Positions 1 to 11,800 of a stretch of DNA of 64,000 nucleotides are shown here, piece by piece. The position numbers and the translations under genes are program-made. The notes under the pieces are model-generated. The model was not told the DNA's origin. It did no database searches and saw only the letters and a list, made by a program, of their open reading frames with translations. Position 1 is the first letter of the stretch; each line of letters begins with the position of its first letter. Source of the DNA: Amoebophrya sp. A120 (taxonomy: Eukaryota; Sar; Dinophyceae; Syndiniales; Amoebophryaceae); assembly GCA_905178155.1 (NCBI GenBank), contig CAJINV010000016.1, positions 1,811,102-1,875,101 of the forward strand, written 5' to 3'.

Positions 1-172
1 TTGCCCAACAAGAGCCCCGCTTTTCTGTCATGCAGAAACGCAGTCTGTCATGCAGAATAGGCAACACCTAGAGGCTCCAAAACTTGTCATGCTGGGCCAG
101 CACTTGTGGCCTCCTGATGATACGCCACCCAGCATCACAAATTTCCCGACCCAGACATATTTGCATTTGATA
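1..172. mobile_element. Introner element, family 1 (left end outside window)
   Basis: The right terminus is visible (CCAGACATATTTGCATTTGATA, split here as CCAGACATAT then TTGCATTTGATA, ending at 172). The following GCCGA is the expected TSD. It interrupts the F-box/Kelch gene after the VVFFG residues. Its interior carries repeated TGTCATGC motifs. Confidence 0.75.
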
Positions 173-2861
173 GCCGAAAAACACCACCTTCCCGCGCCAC
201 ACGCTGCTGGCCGCGCCCATGATCTGTGGGTGGGGCGTGCCGTGGAGAAACTGGTCCGTGGCAGGGTCTTTCAAACCGTAGTTGACCGTCTCGACCACTT
301 TGACCGGGGTTTGCTTCACGTCAATCTCGTACACGAACGGCAGCTATGGATTGCAACAGTGTCTGAGTCTGGAAGATTCTAATCTTGTAATGCTGTCTCT
401 GGATTCTAAAAAAATGCGTATTGCATGACCAGCAAGAGCACTCCAGTTTGTGCTATGCGGAGAGGGCATTTCTCATGCCGTAGAGGCATCGCAAAGTAGT
501 CCTCTAAAAATATGTGATGCTAGGGCATGCATCACAGACATCATTGGTCATGCAAAATATGCATGACAAACCTGGCAATCTTCCAGACCCAGACATTTGC
601 ATTGGATAGCAGCTCCTTGGGCGTCGCGCCCCCGATCCGGTCCGCGTAGTAATTTCCGGCGAAGGCCTATTACCGTGAAAAATGCCCCCACCCCCAAAGT
701 TGCAATAATTTGTGATGCTACGTTTCCAAATGAAAACTTTTTGTCATGCATGAAAGGAGTGTGAATCTTTGTGATGCAGGGTCTAGGCGTATATAGCATT
801 GCTTGCATGACAAGCGCCGCTCTTGCTGGGATCTGTCGCAATACACATCTTCGCTATTCACGATTGGAGATCTGTGATGCTGCTAGATGCAAGAGGGCGA
901 GTGTTTCTGTCGGAAAGGTTTGCAATGCAAATGCTCCCAAGTTCGGAGGTGGGGGCGTTTTTCATTGTGATAAGGCCAGCAACCGCGTGCCCCCGAGCCA
1001 GTGCAAGTGTGGTGCGTGGCCCGCGAAAAAATCCTTGGCGGCGCCCGTCTCGAAGTCGTCAATGCCCGTTGGCTGCAGAAGCTCCTCGCGCATGCGGATC
1101 CTCGGCGGGGGTTGGACTGCTCGTTCTGCAAAGCGTGCACTTGATGTAGTCTTGCGATTAGTTTCATGATCGCCCCGTCCTCCGTGTTGGTCTGTGATTC
1201 CACCTTGCTCCATGATGTTGGAATTATCTCTTGCACCAAAGTTAGAAGACGACGACGATGAGCCACCTCCTGTGGCGCCTATATATGATGAACCTGGATT
1301 GTTGTTGTGGATATCCGCACTGGCATTTTGCGCACGATCCGCCTTCTGTACAAAACTGGAAGCTTGTTCAGCTAGGTTGGCGTCCTGATCCTGTGTAAAA
1401 ACTGCGCCATTTATCTTTCGGGTCGACGAAGAGGACGCAGATCCACCTCCGACTTGCGGGCCGACGTGGTTTATCGCCGGAGCAGAAGACAAATCCTCCT
1501 TGGTCGCGTCAACATCATCCGCTAGGTGTTTTGGGCGTTTGGACGCCGGCTGCTGCTGCAGTTGTACCTGGCTCGACACCCTGCCTTCCCCTGGCGCGAA
1601 AGCGAACCCCAACCCGGAGCTCGAACTACTAGACGCGTCGCTGCGCGCCGTCAACATCGACGAAGCGGCGGATGAACTACCGCTACCTGATATCCAAGAA
1701 CAAAACTGTGTAAGTGTAACTTTGTGTTGCAGAAAATGCAAAACTGTTACACTTGTCATGCTGGACATGCATCATAGGCTCTTTTCGTACGTGTTTTCAA
1801 GTACTAGCTATGCATGACAGGTTTTCTGTTTCATGCAGAGCAAACTTGTGATGCTATTCCACCAAGAAACTTACACTTACACAGTTTTTTTCTTGCATAC
1901 CTGAGGGTCTGGAGCCGATATCCCGCTGGTTCTTATCGTTCAAGCTTGCGTCCGCTTCCTCCAAATCGGCAACAATTTCGGCGATGTACGCCGGATCGTA
2001 AGCTGGAGACGAGGAGGTTCCTTCTCCTCCAGCAGTAAAGCCTACGCCTTCTGTACTACTGCTATGATGTTCTTTTATTTTCCCGCGTAGCAGTTCTGTT
2101 CCCTGGTTCGAGTCAGATTTTGGGGGCCCGTTTCGCAGCAGCTCTTCGATGCGCGAATCTAACGTCGGACGTGGTGGCTCTTGCGCATGCGCGGCTTGTT
2201 GCCCACCGTTTATTGCCTTCATCTGGTTTGGTTCTAGTTGTCCTGCCGCGAACAAGTTGGTAGAATTTACATCACTTTCATCTCGAATGCCACTTCGCGC
2301 CGTCGCCCCGGAAGTAGCCGCCGTTGACGCCATAAGCCGGAGTAGTTCGACGCCTTTGGTGCTCGTGAGAAGCTTGGCATTTGACATGAGCACCACCTTT
2401 TGCCAATTGGAAATGATGCTTTCCGCGCCGTTCTGGTGGTCATGTTGCAGCTGCGCCGTCGGGGAATCGATCGCGCCCACGAAAATCTCAAACCCCTTGT
2501 TGAAGGAGGATTTTACTTGCACGCTAGCGACCATCTGCCAGACGAAGGGCTCGTTCAGAATCAAATTGTTCAAAATCTTGCACGTCTTGGCCAATTGCCC
2601 GATCTCCTTGATATTCAAAAAAAGAATGATGTACTCCACCCACACCTGGTCGGGAAGCAAATCGACTACACTGAGAGGAGGAGCAAGAACACCAGGCTGC
2701 ATGGCTGAAGACGAGGACGAAGCAGCAAGAACCCCAGCAGCAGCTACCCGCTCCTGCTGCCCGTGCACGACGTCCTGGCCTCCCGCAGTTGTAGAAGAGG
2801 TTGCTCCGCCGGAGGTGGACACGAAGGGCTGCGGGGGAAAGAGGGAAGAGGACGACGCCAT
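1..2861 (-). CDS. F-box protein with Kelch-like C-terminal domain (3' end outside window)
   Basis: The start ATG is at 2861. Four exons (2861-1900, 1685-973, 662-609, 339-173) join in one frame, about 632 codons, when three introner elements and one TSD copy each are removed. The gene runs off the window through a fourth element. Residues about 65-110 form an F-box (LLPDQVWVEYIILFL then LAKTCKILNNLI), so a role as an SCF ubiquitin-ligase adaptor is inferred. A long Ser/Gln-rich low-complexity stretch follows. The last visible 100 residues (LLAFAGNYYADRIGG, then HPQIMGAASSVWRGKVVFFG) look like Kelch blades that would recruit substrate. The F-box call is good; the Kelch call is moderate because the end is cut off. 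No canonical GT-AG intron was needed in this gene. Confidence 0.72.
345..608. mobile_element. Introner element, family 1
   Basis: 264 bp with GTCTGAGTCTGGAAG / CTTCCAGACCCAGAC inverted ends and TSD GCAGC at 340-344 and 609-613. The ends are of the TATGGATTGC / CATTGGATA type. Interior GAGAGGGCATTTCTCATGC shows it is inverted relative to the copy at 9841. Removal joins KEL to PFVYEID in the F-box gene. Confidence 0.9.
668..972. mobile_element. Introner element, family 5
   Basis: 305 bp with ends TATTACCGTGAAAAATGCCC and GGGCGTTTTTCATTGTGATA, and TSD AGGCC at 663-667 and 973-977. Removal restores LLAFAGNYY in the F-box gene. It is homologous along its length to the disrupted copy at 12089-14368. 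Confidence 0.9.
1691..1899. mobile_element. Introner element, family 2
   Basis: 209 bp with ends TATCCAAGAACAAAACTGTG and ACAGTTTTTTTCTTGCATA, and TSD CCTGA at 1686-1690 and 1900-1904. In mRNA sense the TSD is TCAGG, one of only two perfect TSDs here that allow a GT-AG register. Removal restores RPSGSGSSSA in the F-box gene. Confidence 0.9.
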
Positions 2862-3002
2862 GTTGATGCTTGCGGAAGAACGGAGACTCGCGTACAGGTT
2901 CCTTGGGGACTGAAAACTACGGTGCGACTTGTGGAATGATCTGCGAAGGCTGGACGGGGACGAGCGAAGCAGGTTTTTGAAAAATATCTACATCTTTACC
3001 CA

Positions 3003-3069
3003 GGTTGTTACTACCTACAACAGGCTTGTAGTGCGGATCAAGAAAGGGTTGTATCGATACAACTTCTAA
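3003..3069 (+). repeat. 65-bp dispersed repeat, copy 1
   Basis: Contains the imperfect hairpin CTACAACAGGCTTGTAG and ends in the perfect palindrome TTGTATCGATACAA followed by CTTCT. Two further copies in the same orientation lie at about 3841 and 5210. Confidence 0.8.
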
Positions 3070-3840
3070 CAGCGAATTTTATAAGGTTCCAGGGTCAATA
3101 CGAGGCGACCAATACGAGCAATCGGAGCAATACGAATCGCATACGAGCGCGGTCGGCGGCTCCTGCGGCCTCCCCATCGCCGATACATCCCGCCCATGCT
3201 TCCATTTGAAAATGTGCGGGCCCGCGCCTGGTGCTGCGATCTTCCTAGGGCCCTCCCCTCTAAGATCGATGACACAATACGAGCGCGCAGCATGATGCGC
3301 GGTCTGGTCCTCGTCCCCTCTGGTGACCGGGAAAACTATCTAAACCTCGAGACGGAGGCTCCCCTACTTCTAACTGAGCCTTTTACTGGTCTGAGTCTAC
3401 TGACTACCCCATCTAGAACGCAGGGCCACCTACATACGGTTTCATGGGTGTAGTAGCATCCCCGCTCTGCAGCGGCAGCCCCCGCCCAAAACAGTCCTAC
3501 TACGGCTGTGGCTGGCGCATGCCACGCAGGCCCAAGCATGGAACCAGCTCGGGCGCCGGTGAATAGCGGCGATTCTTGACTCTGCCCGGCCCCTGGAACT
3601 CATGCGGCAAAGCATATGAGCCAGGGGCACAAAAGGAACGGCGCCGCTTTACGGGCGTATTTGAGAGCAGTGGCGTCGCCAACACGTGCTCAGCAGTTCT
3701 CATCTATTCGCTTTTATTTACCAAAAGGAAAAGCCGCGCCACAAGAGCGACGCCGAGCTTTTTTTTGAAGTGGCGCGGCAGCTTTTTAAAGTTCCAAAGC
3801 AGCGCGCCTTCGTGTTTTCCGACGGGATCGCGGAACTCAG

Positions 3841-3905
3841 GTTGTTACTACCTACAACAGGCTTGTAGTGCGGATCAAGAAAGGGCTGTATCGATACAAC
3901 TTCTG
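3841..3905 (+). repeat. 65-bp dispersed repeat, copy 2
   Basis: Near-identical to copy 1. The palindrome here is CTGTATCGATACAA (one mismatch). It lies about 840 bp downstream of copy 1. Confidence 0.8.
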
Positions 3906-5209
3906 TTTGTTTGTTTGTTGCGAGTGGTCACATGGAACCGGTTGAAAGTTGTTCTTTCTTCTCATGTGTCTAGCGCTATTTCAATAAAAAGCACAACGTG
4001 ACGGAGCTGCTTTGGCACCCGTCTTAGAAAAACTGACTTCTGCTGAGAGCCTTAAACTCCAAGAAAAACTAAAACAGAGGAAGGCTCGCGAAAAGGGAAA
4101 AAATACATAGAAGTGGTCGTAACTAAAAAGCGTGTTTTTGAGAAAAGTTGTTTCTGTGAAAAGGGAGCCGTAAACTAAAGTCTTTTTGTTGTCGAAAAGG
4201 TCGTTTGAAGTGTTTCTGTTGAAAAGTTAAAAAGTCTGTTCTGTCGTACAAGAAGTCTGCTGAAAATGCGTAGGTTGTGGTGACACTGCTTCTGTTGTGA
4301 GTAAAATGTTGAAGCTTCTAAAAGTCTGTAAAATGATCGAGAGGTTGTTGAACTGAAAAGTCTAACAATTCTGCTGCGACGAGCAGAAGGAACTTCTTCT
4401 TGTTTTTTATTTTTTCCTTTTAGCCTTTTACGCTTTGCTACCACCTAGCTATGCTGCAGATCTTGCTCGGTCTGCCTTACGCATTTTTGTAAAGCGTCTG
4501 CGTTTAAAATTAAATTTTGATAAATAGTTGATTGCGAACGTTGACTCTGGACGCTGTTGGAGCTGCTGTGTGCTACTCTTCGCGACTTGTGCGCGCCCCA
4601 AGGATAACCTCCCCCGCGTCGTTGCTGTCCGAGGCCCAGCCGTCCGCAGGGTTACCGTCTAGACCAGTCCACGCCCCACCATGTGTCGTCTTGCTTAGGT
4701 TAATATCACTGCACTCCCAGCCCTATCAACTTGATAGACTATGCGGCCGGGCGCAGATCACTGATTTTGGTGGCAATACGGATAGGCTACATGTGCAGCA
4801 GGCTTGGTTGTGGGTGGTCGTCGGGCTGCGTGCTTTTTCGCCGCGCCAGGGCGTGTCACCTCACTCCATCACCCTTCGTAGTTCGCGTCTGATATCACTG
4901 CGGCTCTGACCCTAGCCGGGTCGTCGATCCGACTAGACTATGGCGGCCGGGCGCAGATCACCTACTTTCGAGACGTTTTCGTCGTGTGGGCTGGGTGCGT
5001 ACTTTCACCCCCTGTGGTGCGCGGGCTTCGTGTTGTGTTTGGTTGGTTCCTGGCTACGCAGCGTAGTAGCTGCCTGGGTCGCTCGCCCACCATAGGTGGC
5101 GGACTGCGGGGAAAGATCCGATCAGTGGCGCCAGTAGTGTATTGGCCTCCAGTAGCGCGCTGGCCGTCTGGTTGGGCTTGGCTTTACAGTCGTCGGTCGT
5201 CTCGACCCC

Positions 5210-5268
5210 CCACCTACAACAGGCTTGTAGTGCGGATCAAGAAAGGATTGTATCGATACAACTTCTAA
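5210..5268 (+). repeat. 65-bp dispersed repeat, copy 3 (5' shortened)
   Basis: Begins at CACCTACAACAGGCTTGTAG and ends TTGTATCGATACAACTTCT. It lacks the first few bases of copies 1 and 2. Confidence 0.78.
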
Positions 5269-6513
5269 TTTCGTCGATATTACTGGTTTGTACCAGCAAC
5301 AAAACGCGACGACGCTACATTGTGTTGCTTAATTAATATCTGGGTAGAAAAATTCCCGTTGTCGCTGTCGCTGTGCTATGTTGCGCTTTCCATTGTTGTT
5401 TTAGAGCACCCTCACGAATCATGATTTGAGAAGATCGTCCAGCAATGCAAAAGCAAAAGCCTAGTAGAAAAGCTGCATCGTTCTTCTTCACACTTTGAAT
5501 CTCTGATCCTTCAAAGAACAAGCAGAAAACGCGAAAGCTTCATCTAGTCCATGGCATGCGGTTTTAGTTTCATTCATCCACTTTGTCAGTTTTGAGATTG
5601 CTGCCCCCTCAAAAAAATGAATACAGTGATCTTCTCACGAGTTGTTTTTAAAGGCACTACTGCAGCGAAGCATGCAGACGCTACGAACGGCAGAACAAAA
5701 ACAACAAAAACGGTGGGGCTCCTGTCTCGCTGGCCATGTGTACAGGTCGCCGACCTTCCTCGAAAAGAACACGCAGGCCACTAGTTGCAGGTGAACAAAG
5801 CTATACAGTACAATTTTTTTCTCGGCATAGGACAGGTAAGTATCAGCATCAAGGTTGGTAGTTGCTTGTTCTCGTCTTTCCGTCGAGTTTTTGCGTCCCT
5901 TGCTTTGAAGCGGGATCGGGAATGGGAGTTTCAGTTTTACCCTCATACATATGACACCCACCCCACGCAGCAAAACAGGACTAATTCAATTGCATCCCCT
6001 CGGCCTCGAACTCTGGAATGATAATTGCAACGTCATACATCGACCTGAATTTTGATTCGATACAGAAAAAGATGGGTCACCAGCTTCTTTATGACAAATG
6101 TGGCTCTGCAAAAGTCGAGAATAATCTACGTATCTGCCCGAAGAAAGAACGTCATTTCACTGCCGGGCTACGGCAATCTATGGGGCTGGAAATCAGGATA
6201 TGGAAAGTGCTTTCTCGTTTTTTATCTTGATCTTCGACTGAAAACAAGAAAAGAGAATCTACAAGTGGTCCTGCTTTTACGTGTGATGAAAAGTGATGTA
6301 TGCAGAACAAAAAAAAATAGTGTACCGTATCTGTGATTTTCGGGGCAACAAAAGCAAAACGTAAACGACAACCCAGTCCCAGCCAGTGGCTGAATATAAA
6401 AAGTAGTGCCAGCAAGTCCGCCTCGACCTGGGAAAAAAAACCTAGTTGCCGGAACCGGAATTTTCTTCGGGACACAGTTCGGTGGTTTTCGTGAAGTCTT
6501 CCGCACCGCGAAA

Positions 6514-6864
6514 TTAGAACTCTTCCAGCACCGGGCACGCGTTGAAAAGAATGCAGTCGTACTTCCACGTGCAGGCAGTTTTTCCGGTTGTAAGCAACGC
6601 TGAGTTGGGGGACCACAATCCCGCAAACTCCCCGGTAGTAGCTTTAATCCATTCCACCTCCTCACAGTTTTTGTGGTCCTGGTTTTGCCAATCCGCTCCG
6701 GTGTCGTCGACCAACGTCCCCCCATGAATGGTGGTGTACCACGCAACGGCATCAAGAAAAAACAACGCGAGCACGGGAATGTAAATTTGGGCAACAGGAC
6801 GAAGGGACGCTTGCCTTCTGTGCCCAGCACTGGTGAACCTCATCTTACTTACATCTATTTTCAT
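6514..6864 (-). CDS. Small putative secreted protein
   Basis: An open frame of about 116 residues from ATG 6864, with a second ATG at 6843. The N-terminus is basic, then hydrophobic (QIYIPVLALFFLDAVAW), which resembles a signal peptide or anchor. Three or four Cys follow (NCEEVEW, ACTWKYDC, NACPVL), and it ends VLEEF-stop at 6514. I do not recognise the family. It could also be a 3' exon of the Cys-rich gene at 7297-8706, whose last codons are followed by a possible GTAAAA donor. Expression evidence is needed to decide. Confidence 0.4.
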   Translation of the reverse strand: MKIDVSKMRFTSAGHRRQASLRPVAQIYIPVLALFFLDAVAWYTTIHGGTLVDDTGADWQNQDHKNCEEVEWIKATTGEFAGLWSPNSALLTTGKTACTWKYDCILFNACPVLEEF

Positions 6865-7296
6865 GACCACCTAGTGTTTGATTCATCGCATGATTCTATT
6901 TGTAAATGAAGATGGCGCGATCGCCTTATCTACGCCACAAACATAGCAAAAGTTGCACCATACTCACCACGCTAATTTGCTTGTTGTTTTTTTCGATACC
7001 AGTTCGCGTCATTCTGGCAATCCGCCCGAGATTTATGCAACAAAAAAGGCCAATGCATCCGCTCCTCCGATAATCCCAAAAGTTTTTCTGTGTGAGTTCA
7101 ACTTTAACTACCTTGAGACCCAGAAAATAAAATAGTACTGTAGCAGGAGAAAATCATATATAAGAAGTGGTCGCATCTTGCTTATACGTGATTTCATCCC
7201 GTGACGCAGCGGTTATAGATACTTCTGCAGATGATGATGAGGGGAACTTTGCAACAACCCGACGAATCTCATGCACATCACGCTGCAAAAGGATTT

Positions 7297-8706
7297 TTAC
7301 CTCCTGAGAACATTGTAGTGAACGGAAAAATGGACTTTTTTTCCATAGCACAGGTCGGCTTTCCAGTACCAGTTGACGTTGCGATGCAATGCTTGCCAAT
7401 CCAAAGGGGTAGTCCATGTAATCCCCGTGCCATTATATGGAGTTTTTCTGCTGCAAGTGTCGCCGTCTGCGAATGCGGGTAAGGGGGCGCTGGGTGCAAT
7501 AGTCTCGCAGTACTGCCCAGCGGTCTGAATGCACAGTTTTCCCGTGTGCTCCTCGCTCGTACAGGTGGGCCCGGCTTCCGGTGGTGGCGTGCCGTCGACT
7601 GCCGCTGCCACGCACTTGTCGTCTTGGTCAAACTTGCACTTGTCGCCAGTGCCTTTGGTGCACTGCAGTTCGGCGGTCACCTCGGTAATGGTGTCGTCCA
7701 CCGCAGCGCTGCAATCGTCGCGAATGGGACAGAAAAACCACATTGCGGGTGTCGAACTATCTATACGTAATATACACAAATTTTCAATATGAGCACAAAC
7801 GCAGATATCTCTTAACTTGTATACGCGACAACGCTCTCTTTCGTGTGCTTTGATGTAGTTACATCGCAAAAGTTGCAGATTCTTGAATGAAAAATCCTCA
7901 TCATGCTCTTCACTATCTATCATTCTCCGGCATCGTTGACTCTTGACCCTGCACCAGACACTAACAGGGACGCCGTTGCGTTGCATTCTGCATCAGCATC
8001 TGCTATACTTGCATAAGTACAAGTGCAATGCGGATTTCCATTTCACTTCCATACAGCACATGGCAGCGTGCTTCTCCACCGTCCACTCGTCCTGAGCATC
8101 CTGCTCGAACCGGGACCCGTAGGCGCAGTTCAGCGTGGCACCCTGGTCGTTGCACTCGCCCTCGTCCGTGATGGCGTCGCAAGACGCCGGCGCGGCCCAC
8201 GCCACGCACTTGTTGTCGTTTGCAGGATCCACCATGCACTTCGGATCGGCGGTCTGGGCCTCGCACTCGTCCATGTCCGTGATCGCGTCGCAAGACAGGT
8301 TTTGACCTCCGGACGCGACCGTGGTTGTGGTGGTTGTTGTCACGTTCGAATTCGATCCTCCACCGACCACGACGGGCGCCGACGTCGTGACGGATTCGGA
8401 GATCGGCGCCGGTGTCGCGAGGTCAGCACAACCCACTTTCTCCTTCTTCGCGAAAAGCTTGTGCAAAAAGGCTGCAGGTTTCTTGATCTTGCTACTGCCC
8501 CCGGTCGTGCCAGCGGCCAGAACACCTTTATTTTTTCCGGTTGACCGGCGCCGCGGTCGTTCTAGCGTGGCGGAGGTCGAAGTCAAATGGACCGCATACG
8601 CAGAGGAAACCTCCTCTCCTGGATGCGCGGCGGAGAAGAGGAAGAACAAGGCCTTGTTAGAGATTCTACTTTGTCGCCCGTTGGCGGGGGTGAAGCGGTG
8701 CGACAT
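7297..8706 (-). CDS. Secreted Cys-rich protein with CDAITD-type repeats
   Basis: Two exons (8706-8055, 7760-7297) joined by a canonical GT-AG intron of 294 bp give 371 residues. The N-terminus has a hydrophobic stretch (KALFFLFSAAHPG) compatible with a signal peptide. A module LFAKKEKVGC recalls the KKEGC motif of the genes starting at 15691 and 18282. After a Thr/Ser linker come at least three Cys repeats of about 35 residues: CDAITDMDECEAQ, then CDAITDEGECNDQ, then DCSAAVDDTITEV, each ending near DNKC/DDKC-VAA. The intron falls inside the third repeat, which supports the splice. Function is unknown. Extracellular location is inferred from the signal and the Cys content. Confidence 0.62.
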
Positions 8707-8829
8707 GATGTATGTTGTTGAGGGTGACTTGTTGAAAAAGAGGAATATACGCAGAAGATTTTTTTCTAAAGTGGAGAAAAGTTGTAGTGTTCTTCTTGTT
8801 ATTTCCGTGTGTGCCGGAGTAGAAGCTGT

Positions 8830-11800
8830 TCAAGAAAACGGAGCAAAAATAACGGGCTGGAAACGTCGCTGGGAAGAGGAGAAAATGCAGCAGGGATTGA
8901 AGCCGCCGTCTGTGCCAGGGCACGAAAAGTCTTCGCTCTGGGGCCCATCCTTCTTGCAAGAGTAATGTCCACCCTCCTCCGGCTCATCCTTGTTTTTCCC
9001 GCCGGAACAGCACGAGTTGTCCGTTCCGTCTCCCGGGCAGCAGTAGTCCTCCGCGTTCGGTTTGTCCCACGACGGGTCTGCCGCGGTCGCGTGCCACGGT
9101 CCGTTCCAAAAGCATTGCGGGTAACGCGGGTTGCCATTCTCGTCCTTGGCGCCACACTTCGCTTCCGGGGGGGCGTAGTAGGAGTACTAGTTGAAGTTTC
9201 AGCAGCAACTGGCGCTGGAGTCTGCCCCTGCGAGCCACCGATGTTCGCACCCGTGCCTGGAGGCTCCACCCCCGGGCCACCGCCGGTCGCACCCGTGCCA
9301 TCATCGGCTGCTGTTTTCTCCGCAGCCGCGTCATCTGCGGGAGAATCCCCGGCTCCCCCGCCCCCATCGGGGGAACCTGCGGGCACGGACCCGTCCGTGG
9401 ACGCAACGTACAACTGCGCCCCGCAGAGGCTCAGCGCGTCATGCTTATGGAAATGTCAGAATCGAAATCGACAAAATCGAAAAACTTGAGATGCACAAAA
9501 GCGATGTCAGTTGGAGCCTCAGTTTCCAAGTGGCGCATGACAAATTTCGGACCCACCCACATCCAGTCTGTCATGCTGTTTGGGCAAAGCAGACTGCTGC
9601 TGTCATGCCCATCTGGCAGCGCATTGCATACCCCGAAACAGGCTTGCTATCGGTTTCATTTGCCTGCTTCCCAATACTGGCCTTCAGTGCCCTACATTTT
9701 ATGCATCACAAATTTTTCGACTTTGTCGATTTCGATCCTGACACATCCATAATGCTCTTTCGCTGAGTACAGGTCGTTTTTGTCGCCGCGGTACAGAGGC
9801 GCCACCACGTAAATCCGCTGCACCGGGTGCTTCAGCTTGCTATCAAATGCAAAAGTGTCTGGGTCTGGAAGAATGCAAGGTTTGTGTTTGTCATGCGCAT
9901 TTTGCATGACTCCTGATGTCTGTGATGCATGCCCTAGCGTCGCAGATTTTGTGAGGGCTTCCTGATGCCTATACCGCATGAGAAATGCCCGCCCGCCGTG
10001 GCAAAAACTGGATCTCTTTTGCTGTTCGTGCAATACAGATTTTTGTACCAACCAGATGCAGCATCACAAGCTGCATTCTTCCAGACCCAGACATTTTTGC
10101 AATCCATACTTGCCATCGCTCAGCGGGATCGAGGTGCCGCCTTGGCTTCCCGGCAGCACCTCCCCGAGTTGGACGTAATCCACACCCTTTTTGTAGTTTC
10201 CTTTGATCTTAGGATCCGCCAGCATGTCGTAGAACTTTTTCCCGATGGCCGCGTTGTTTGTTTTGCAAACGCTGTTGTCCGCGTACCACTTTGGCCCGCC
10301 CGGGAGTGTGACGTTCAGGGTGGAATCGATAGCAAGATTGTAGTCAATTTCGAAGGGTTTCGGGTTCTTGGGGTCATTTTCCTTGGGCATCTCCCTGCGT
10401 CCGTTCTGCTTCGGGATTTTTTCCTCGTCACAGTCTTCGTTCAATGATGTGCCCCCAAGATCGGGATCCAGCCAGACCGTGGCGCCGTTCAGTCTTTCCG
10501 GCCACTCCTTCGCGCCGTCGTCCCGATTGTACAGAACCAGGTTGAGTGCCGCCGGGGTCCTGTGCCCTGGCTAAAAGCGCCGCCGGGGTGATTATGCACC
10601 ACATTTTCTGCGTCCCCTCCCGGAACCGGTCGGGTTATCAAAATCAAAAATCCCCCCTCCCCATATTCAAAACGACGGGTCTGATGTTGTCGGAACTGCG
10701 TACACAAATAAGGGATCGCTGCTGGACGATTCTACTCAGTCTGCGCAGGGGAGTTCGAGTCTAATTGCTTCGCATGTTGGTACTAGTAAACGGCTGCCCT
10801 GTAGTACTAGCCCCAACGGCATGAAGATAAATCGCTTCCATAATGGGGCGGAAACCCCTGCTCTTGCCTTCTTGCTGATTTGTGGCCACAGATCAGCATC
10901 ACAAATTTCCATTTTGAGCACTCATGGGACGAAGGGGGAACTTTTCCTCATGGCACGAGTGCGGCCTTCCCGCCGTCCTCCTTGCCGCGCACGGCGTCCG
11001 GGAAAGGCAGTTCGAAATATCACGCGAAAAAAATGACTTCCAGCACTGTGACGCATTTAGTGCAGCAGGATCTACTGCGTCACAAGGTTGTCGTAGCACA
11101 TGACGAAAGGTTGTCGTAGTCCGCCCGGACGACCCCAGGTTTTTCCGGGATCGCCTCGTCGGCCACCGACTGCGCCACCAAAACGCAGCCAAAGTCCGTC
11201 GGGTGCCACGCTCGCAGCAGGCACAGGTCCCGCGGCTGCACAAACAGCGCGCCCTTGTACGCCAAGTGAGCCAGATCGCACCCGGCTGCTTGCGTTGATG
11301 TTCTTGTTCCGCGTGTAAGAACTACTGCGTCGTTGTCTACTGTGGTCGACTGTTCTTCACCATCATCTCCGTCTGCTGCCCCTTCGTACTGTACGTGAAT
11401 CCTGCCGTACTCCATCTGCGAATCCCAGAGTTTTCGGCGCTCCAAGTCGACGATCAGACCCAGGATCTCCGCCGGCTCCGTTTCGGGAAACACCAACCGC
11501 CCACGCACCGCGATGATGTCGTCCCCTACGTATTTCTGGCCGACGTACCGCGCGATCTCGAGTTTTTCGGCGGAAATCTTATTCATCGACGGCTTGGCGC
11601 CCCCACTCGAGGAAGAACTAGCTTGTTTTTCGCCACTCTGGAGTACCATCCAGTCATCATAGGATTCCGCTTGTTTCTCCAGTATCCTGTGCAAAAGTAT
11701 CGCAATCGCACTTGTATAAATGCTGGTCTTGCATTACAAGTTTCTTTGTCAAGGCAAATCAGCATTACAAATTTTATTTCTCATGCTGAGAAAATTTGTA

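Larger units (their letters stand above)
2862..6513. other. Intergenic region with repeats, no supported gene
   Basis: This 3.6-kb stretch holds three copies of a roughly 65-bp repeat (about 3003, 3841 and 5210), GC-rich segments, and a degenerate tandem duplication of roughly 190 bp. In that duplication a CGGCCGGGCGCAGATCAC block occurs near 4750 and again near 4945. ORFs here are short, overlapping and unlike any family I know. A 112-residue minus-strand ORF at 5635-5973 is not convincing. Confidence 0.5.

Noticed and set aside
2100-2120. tRNA B-box-like GGTTCGAGTCA
   Set aside because: Lies within F-box coding sequence; no cloverleaf partner sequences around it.
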